DNA of 64,000 bases. Source: Megaustenia siamemsis (Eukaryota; Mollusca; Gastropoda; Stylommatophora; Ariophantidae). The DNA lies in contig JAVIAB010000051.1 of assembly GCA_032433765.1 (NCBI GenBank), forward strand, positions 50,831,030 to 50,895,029, in the 5' to 3' direction. The notes under the pieces are model-generated. The model ran no database searches. It was not told the DNA's origin and saw only the letters and a list, made by a program, of their open reading frames with translations. Both the position numbers and the translations under genes were made by a program. Positions 57,171 to 64,000 of this stretch are shown here, piece by piece (the first letter of the stretch is position 1; each line of letters begins with the position of its first letter).

Positions 57171-59131
57171 GATCAATGATGTGAAGTGTGTGTAGTTGGA
57201 TCAATGTTATGAAGTGCATCTAGATCAATGATGTGAAGTGTGTGTAGATGGATGAATGTTATGAAGTGCATCTAGATCAATGATGTGAAGTGTGCGTAGT
57301 TGGGTCAATGTTATGAAGTGCATCTAGATCAATGATGTGAAGTGTGCGTAGTTGGGTCAATGTTATGAAGTGTATCTAGATCAATGATGTGAAGTGTGTG
57401 TAGTTGGATGAATGTTATGAAGTGTATCTAGATTAATGATGTGAAGTGTGTGTAGTTGGATCAATCTTATGAAGTGTATCTAGATTAATGATGTGAAGTG
57501 TGTGTAGTTGGGTCAATGTTATGAAGTGTATCTAGATTAGTGATGTGAAGTGTGTGTAGTTGGATCAATGTTATGAAGTGCATCTAGATCAATGGTATGA
57601 AGTGTGTCTGTTTGGATCATTGTTGTAATATATGTCTAGTTGGATCAATGTTGTGAAGTGTGTGTAGTTGGATCAATGTTGTGAAGTGTGTGTAGTTGAA
57701 TCAACGTTGTGAAGTGTGTCTGTTTGGATCAATGTTATGAGGTGTGTGTAGTTGGATCAATGTTGTGAAGTGTGTGTAGTTGGATCAATGTTGTGAAGTG
57801 TGTGTAGTTGGATCAATGTTGTGAAGTGTGTCTGGATCAATGTTATGAGGTGTGTCTGGATCAATGTTGTGAAGTGTGTCTATTTGGATCAATATTGTGA
57901 AGCATGTGTAGTTGGATCAATGTTGTGAAGTGTGGCTATTTGGATCAATGTTATGAGGTGTGTCTGGATCAATGGTGTGAAGTGTGTCTGTATGGATCAT
58001 TGTTGTGATATATGTCTAGTTTGATCAATATTGTGAAGTGTGTTTGTTTAGATAAATGATGTGAAGTATGTCTAGCTGGATCAATGTTGTGCTCTTGTTT
58101 AGATCAATGATGTGAAGTGTGTGTAGTTGGATCAATGTTATGAAGTGCATCTAGATCAATGATGTGAAGTGTGTGTAGATGGATGAATGTTATGAAGTGC
58201 ATCTAGATCAATGATGTGAAGTGTGCGTAGTTGGGTCAATGTTATGAAGTGCATCTAGATCAATGATGTGAAGTGTGCGTAGTTGGGTCAATGTTATGAA
58301 GTGTATCTAGATCAATGATGTGAAGTGTGTGTAGTTGGATGAATGTTATGAAGTGTATCTAGATTAATGATGTGAAGTGTGTGTAGTTGGATCAATCTTA
58401 TGAAGTGTATCTAGATTAATGATGTGAAGTGTGTGTAGTTGGGTCAATGTTATGAAGTGTATCTAGATTAGTGATGTGAAGTGTGTGTAGTTGGATCAAT
58501 GTTATGAAGTGCATCTAGATCAATGGTATGAAGTGTGTCTGTTTGGATCATTGTTGTAATATATGTCTAGTTGGATCAATGTTGTGAAGTGTGTGTAGTT
58601 GGATCAATGTTGTGAAGTGTGTGTAGTTGAATCAACGTTGTGAAGTGTGTCTGTTTGGATCAATGTTATGAGGTGTGTGTAGTTGGATCAATGTTGTGAA
58701 GTGTGTGTAGTTGGATCAATGTTGTGAAGTGTGTGTAGTTGGATCAATGTTGTGAAGTGTGTCTGGATCAATGTTATGAGGTGTGTCTGGATCAATGTTG
58801 TGAAGTGTGTCTATTTGGATCAATATTGTGAAGCATGTGTAGTTGGATCAATGTTGTGAAGTGTGGCTATTTGGATCAATGTTATGAGGTGTGTCTGGAT
58901 CAATGGTGTGAAGTGTGTCTGTATGGATCATTGTTGTGATATATGTCTAGTTTGATCAATATTGTGAAGTGTGTTTGTTTAGATAAATGATGTGAAGTAT
59001 GTCTAGCTGGATCAATGTTGTGCTCTTGTTTAGATCAATGATGTGAAGTGTGTGTAGTTGGATCAATGTTATGAAGTGCATCTAGATCAATGATGTGAAG
59101 TGTGTGTAGATGGATGAATGTTATGAAGTGC
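57171..59131. repeat. 931-bp higher-order repeat, ~2.1 copies, in the 28-bp array
   Basis: Sequence at position p recurs at p+931 from about 57171 to 58200, including rare variants such as CAATCTTATGAAG and AATCAACGTTGTG. By eye I saw no difference over most of the 931 bp. After 59131 the match fades. Confidence 0.9.
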
Positions 59132-59414
59132 ATGTAGATCAATGATGTGAAGTGTGTGTAGATGGATGAATGTTATGAAATGCATGTAGATCATTAATGT
59201 GAAGTGTGTGTAGATGGATGAATGTTATGAAGTGCATGTAGATCAATGATGTGAGTGTGTGTAGTTGGATCAATGTTATGAAGTGCATCTAGATCAATGA
59301 TGTGAAGTGTGTGTAGATGGATGAATGTTATGAAGTGCATGTAGATCAATGATGTGAAATGTGTGTAGTTGGGTCAATGTTATGAAGTGCATGTAGATCA
59401 ATGGTGTGAAGTGT

Positions 59415-59960
59415 GCCTGTTTGGATCATTGTTGTGATATATGTCTGGTTTGATCAATGTTGTGAAGTGTGTCTGTTTGGATCATTGTTGTAATATATGT
59501 CTAGTTTGATCAATGTTGTGAAGTGTGCTTGTTTAGATAAATGATGTGAAGTATGTCTAGCTGGATCAATGTTGTGTTCTTGTTTAGATCAATGATGTGA
59601 AGTGTGTGTAGTTGGATCAATGTTATGAAGTGCAATTAGATCAATGGTGTGAAGTGTGCCTGTTTGGATCATTGTTGTGATATATGTCCGGTTTGATCAA
59701 TGTTGTGAAGTGTGTCTGTTTGGATCATTGTTGTAATATATGTCTAGTTTGATCAATGTTGTGAAGTGTGCTTGTTTAGATAAATGATGTGAAGTATGTC
59801 TAGCTGGATCAATGTTGTGTTCTTGTTTAGATCAATGATGTGAAGTGTGTGTAGTTGGATCAATGTTATGAAGTGCATTTAGATCAATGGTGTGAAGTGT
59901 GCCTGTTTGGATCATTGTTGTGATATATGTCTAGTTTGATCAATGTTGTGAAGTGTGTCT
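59415..59960. repeat. 243-bp higher-order repeat at the array end
   Basis: The marker GCCTGTTTGGATCATTGTTG starts at 59415, 59658 and 59901, exactly 243 bp apart, with the same order of variants between (CTTGTTTAGATAAATGATG, TAGCTGGATCAATG, TTCTTGTTTAGATC). Confidence 0.92.
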
Positions 59961-60034
59961 GTTTTGATCATTGTTGTGATATATGTCTAGTTTGATCAAT
60001 GATGTGAAGTGTGTCTAGTTGGATTAATGTTGTG

Positions 60035-60408
60035 CCTTCCCAGCACCAGAGCTGGAAGTTGTCAGCGACCCACAGCTGATGGCTTGCGCCAGGATAGGTG
60101 AACCAGAACCATCCAGACCCTGCTCCATCTCTCCCCGGTGCCTCTAGTAACAGACTAACCTGTCTAGTCTGGCCAAGCGAGCAGGGATCGAAGAGGGAAG
60201 ACAACCCGGTACTCAAAATTGTCATGCTGAAGTCGGATGTGTTGGTCCGAAAGGAGCAAATAATACAGTTATACTGCAAACCACAACACAACGCAGACAC
60301 GTCCACTTAACGTCCTTTTAAGGGCGGATGATGAAGAGGAATATTGTAGTCTACCAGAATACTCTAGAATACTTTAGTCATTGGGCGAACGCAAGCAAGC
60401 AAGATCAA
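60035..60408 (+). mobile_element. Unidentified insertion within the 28-bp array
   Basis: GC-richer sequence starting CTTCCCAGCACCAGAGCTGG and ending GCGAACGCAAGCAAGCAAG, with array units on both sides. The short AAGC/GCAA tandem end looks like a retroelement tail. The plus frame 60098-60310 (PEQGSKREDNPVL..., VLVRKEQIIQLYCKPQ) is not recognised. Most likely a retroposed fragment; no second copy is in the window. Confidence 0.55.
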
Positions 60409-60519
60409 TCATGTGATGTGTGCCTAGTTGGGATGAATGTTGTGAAGTGTGTCTAGTTGGGATGAATGTTGTGATGTATGTCTAGTTGGGATAAATGTTG
60501 TGAAGTGTGTCTCAAGCAA

Positions 60520-60988
60520 GGTGATCATAAAGATGTCAGCTGTTTCATTAATTCATTGTTGTTTTGTGTACCCTTTTCTTCTTTTCCTATTTTTTTTAGT
60601 GTCAATGCTCTCCTAGGGATGCTGTCAAAGAAATGCTCTCTGTGGTATACTGTTTGAGGTTAGCCATGTTATATATCTAAACCATTTCATCTGTTGATTC
60701 TCACTTTGAAACAATAATTCTGTAACCCCCAACATTACTCAGACATCAAATTTATCCTGTGCAAATTTGTCCTCTTTTATTTTTGTTGGTAATAATCAAC
60801 TGGCATTCATAGCAGAGTTTTTGGATGGATTTTGTGTTTTTGTCGTTATGTATTTGTTCTATGAGATTTATACTGACTCCTGGTTTGCTTTGTGATATCT
60901 GTTGTTAATCTCTACTTAGATTTTCCCATTCCCACCTCTTAAGTATTTCAAGTCTGTCACTAACTTTGATCTTCTTTGCTTTTGATGA
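60520..60988. other. No recognised feature
   Basis: T-rich sequence without supported genes. Confidence 0.4.
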
Positions 60989-61002
60989 TAATTTTGTGTA
61001 CC

Positions 61003-61223
61003 TTCTTCTTCTTCTTACCATTTTAGCTCCCAGTGGAGAATAGGTCTTCAACAAACACTTTCCAGGTCGTTCTGTTTTTTGCCATTCTTTTAAGATCATT
61101 CCATGTCTTCCCTGTCATCTTCATCTCTGCTTCTATCTGTCTTCTCCAAGAATTCCTTGGTCTTCCTCTTTGTCTTTTCCCCTGGGGATTCCAAAAAAGG
61201 GCCAGTTGTGTAATACTCTCAGT
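61003..61223 (-). mobile_element. LINE G 3' end (221 bp) with perfect 14-bp TSD
   Basis: Minus strand reads [39 protein letters not shown] and KVFVEDLFSTGS, then an AAGAAGAAGAAG tail. TAATTTTGTGTACC lies at 60989-61002 and 61224-61237. The cleanest of the three LINE G copies. Confidence 0.94.
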
Positions 61224-61237
61224 TAATTTTGTGTACC

Positions 61238-64000
61238 ATTTTTCTTATATTTATGACTTCAGTCTTTTAATGCTACTTTTCATATTGTTTACAGTTATTT
61301 GTGCCTGTTTAATGCAAACCATTTAAATATTGTTTTAGATAGTTCCCTGCTGTTGCTGTTTGTGCTTGATCATTTTATTCTATGTACATCAGTAATACAA
61401 TACCCTGGTGTAAGTAAACATCATCATATTGCACACATTAAATTTAAAACAATTTCAGCAGACATCAGCATATAAAACTGTTGGCAAATAAACCACTAAA
61501 GATTCACTAGAGCAGTAAATAAAATACAAAATAACAATTTAATGGTTTGGCCCGCTGGCCACAATATAGGCCTGAAACCAACTAACAACAATCAATGTAT
61601 ATATAATTAAATGCTACAAATGTAACAAACTTTTAAATTATGATCAAGAGAACAGTTGCATGAAAGCACTTGAAAAAATAACAGAAAAGATCAACCAAAG
61701 AACAAAAGACTAAAAACTATTTCTTTTCCCAATGTTGAAAAGCAAATTATGAAATAAAAAAAATAAAAAAAAAGAATGTACTGTCACAAAAGAGTTAGAA
61801 ATCTATTTCTATTCTGGAAGCATTGCATGTTTTATATTGAAGCTTAAATGCCAAAAAAGATGCTTTACTATGACATTTATGAGTATTTCTCAGTAAATGA
61901 AAGTGAACACACCATTGTTTTAAAGACTTTGCTTGATATTTATCAATCAGGAATTTAAGATACAAAATGAGTAACCTAATAATAGTCTGAAAGCTCTATT
62001 TGGCTAATGGTACCAGGGTCAGTGAGCCAAAGCTGACTAAAACTTAACTTTTGATATCCATGTGCTAGTTACAGAAACAGACTATTCAGTTTGAACCAGT
62101 GAGTGTGCATTAATAAGAAAAGGCAATTAGCATGTAAAAAATGTGCAGTAATGAGGGCTCTGGCCAAAAGGCCCATAATATTGCAGCTTGGCTGTAACTG
62201 CAACACAAGGCAGATAACATCTATTTTTTTGTAAATAGAAGATGAGGAATTTAATTTAAAATGACTAGAGTTATAGAAACAGAGTAAATGAAATCAGAAA
62301 TAAATTAAATTCACTGGTAACAAAATTCAAGAAAAAAGATCTTGATGATATGTACACATTTATAGATGGAGTAAAGAAGCAGAATAAATTACAATCAAAG
62401 TTCATGTCACTCCATGCTTCGATTTATGGCAATTTAAAAATAAAAGATGTTAAAGAGGTAGCTGAAGTAACAGTAGAGGCATGTAGTTTGAGAAGCCTCA
62501 TATTAATAAGGTTCATTAATTATTGGTAAGGTAGCCAATATAGTCTTGCCACACTAAATTACTATGCCAGACTGGAAAAATTAGATAATTCATACATGAT
62601 TGATTGTATTTGTTCATATCCTGAACAAATTCTGAATCTTAGTATCAAAATACAAGTTCACCAACCACTTGGTTGGTCAATCATTACTCCAAAAATTGTA
62701 TAATATTTTGTACATATATTCTTGTTATACAAAAAAAATTGTTATAAACAGACATTGAATATCAGGGCTGTTGCTTTCAAGGGTTAGCAAATATAATACA
62801 AAATAGTATGGTTGAAAATGATAAAATACAAGCAGATATTTAACAAAATAAATTATATCCTATTTCATATATAAACAAATAATAATTGAATGATATAAAT
62901 ACAGTCCAAGGGAAAAGTATTAACATTTTATGAGATTTAAAAATAAAGATGAAATAAATTTAAATATAAACTTTTTAAGAACTGTTTATCTCTAAAACTC
63001 TTTGTCTTTTGGTTTGGATTGAGTTTTGCTTTTTTTGGGGTATTTTTTAAAATAAGAGATACTTAATGTAATCAAGGTCAATGTCTGTTTTAATTTTATT
63101 CACAGTATTATAAACAAAAAAATATTAAATGGCAACATAGTCTTTTAGTCAACAATTTTAATTTTAAAATTTACAAGAATATATAATTTCTGAAATATAA
63201 ATTGTCAACATTTGTTAAAAATGCCCCTCCTTCTCTCTCTAAATAATGATTGCCAGTGAAATTCAGATATTGCACATATAATTTAGGTTCCCATTTGTAA
63301 AATAACAAATTAATGTATAAAGAAAATGTTAATATAAGAACAAAAATAACAAAACTATTGATTAAATAGTAGCACTACAAGAAGCATGACGTTGCAGTAC
63401 TACGCAAATTAAATGATTAATTTATTACTTATTTGCTGGCATTTAAATATAAATAATTTTGTTCTTTAAATTCAAAACAACCAAATTTCAGACAATGCTG
63501 TTTGACAAAAGTGGCATTCCCCAAAATATGCAACTTACAGTTTTTGATTTCCAATTATACATAAATAAATTTAAGACAGAAAAACAATTTAATGCTTATC
63601 TTAAGTATTAACATAAACATTAATGTGTACCTTTCAGCCAAATTATCCACTTTTAACATGAAAAATGTCTTTGATTTTAGGTTTGCTCAAATTATTTTTA
63701 TTATTAGCTGGCTTTCATTTGTGAAAGTCAAGGCTCTTAAAAAAATATTTTTATGAGTATTTCGCCCATGGTTATATAGTAATTAAGTGTTTTGTTGTTT
63801 ATCTGGCTCCATGCTTAAAGCCAGGAACAAACATCAAGTGTAAATTAATCATAAAATAAAATAAACAGAGACTTTTTAAAACTACAGCTAACTGTATTCA
63901 TTCTCACATGTACACCTTTCAAAAACACATAGGCTAAGAAAATAAAATTAGCAACAAAGCATTAATTGGTAATGTAAATAAGAAGTAATAATGCAGGATT
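61238..64000. other. AT-rich sequence without recognised features
   Basis: Dense in AATAAA-like words and stops; no repeats or frames that can be supported. It could be part of an intron or a long 3' untranslated region, but nothing decides this. Confidence 0.4.

Larger units (their letters stand above)
55655..60034. repeat. 28-bp minisatellite, ~4.4 kb, with higher-order repeats
   Basis: Units follow GGATCAATGTTGTGAAGTGT then GTCTATTT or GTGTAGTT, 28 bp, with a shorter ~25-bp form (GTGTCTGGATCAATGTTATGAG) and a CATCTAGATCAATGATGTGAAG form. Every unit carries GATCA. A few more units follow an interruption at 60410-60512. It is rich in stops in all frames and codes for nothing. Confidence 0.96.

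Noticed and set aside
59968..60306. 112-codon minus-strand frame over the insert in the 28-bp array
   Set aside because: It runs from the insert into array sequence and shows no domain; probably chance.

Overview
This is a repeat-dominated, AT-rich window from an animal genome, not from a prokaryote. The evidence is animal-type non-LTR retrotransposons (LINEs) with 5' truncation and target-site duplications (TSDs), tRNA-derived SINEs, hAT DNA transposons, and kilobases of mini- and microsatellite. The style would fit an invertebrate such as a mollusc, but nothing seen fixes the phylum. I found no convincing host protein-coding gene. The only long intact frame besides tandem-repeat artefacts is a hAT transposase on the minus strand (41345-43249). 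LINE letters A-J below are my own working labels.

Layout. 0.9-1.8 kb: LINE 3' ends. 2.7-7.3 kb: a degraded RNase H-encoding LINE (J) whose RNase H region holds a 43-bp minisatellite of about 1.8 kb; its 3' end was then split by LINE D. 9.1-12.0 kb: a second LINE J copy whose C-terminus holds a 40-bp minisatellite of about 1.6 kb, followed by a nest of LINE A, LINE B and a further LINE J piece. 12-22 kb: scattered LINEs B, C, D and A with two SINEs. 22.6-27.5 kb: LINE E (endonuclease, reverse transcriptase, RNase H) lying between ACAY-type microsatellites. 27.7-30.6 kb: LINE A, then LINE B split by a 489-bp non-autonomous hAT. 31.4-36.5 kb: minisatellites, a retroposon with an AATAG tail, a SINE, and a second hAT with LINE A nested in it. 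37-44 kb: LINE A copies and the 2.4-kb hAT with a full transposase. 44-53 kb: LINEs B, F, G, C and a SINE. 53-55.6 kb: featureless AT-rich DNA. 55.65-60.5 kb: a 28-bp minisatellite with 931-bp and 243-bp higher-order periods. 60.5-64 kb: AT-rich DNA with one more LINE G.

How the parts work together. LINEs supply enzymes that probably also mobilise the SINEs. All LINE copies seen are 5'-truncated and most are broken, so they are fossils of once-active sources outside the window. Many insertions keep perfect 9-14 bp TSDs and nest in each other, which gives a relative order of events. The hAT copy at 41-43.6 kb has matching ends to the deleted copy at 30.0-30.5 kb, so it is a plausible source of transposase for it. 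The most interesting signal is that two separate minisatellites appear to have grown out of LINE protein-coding sequence.
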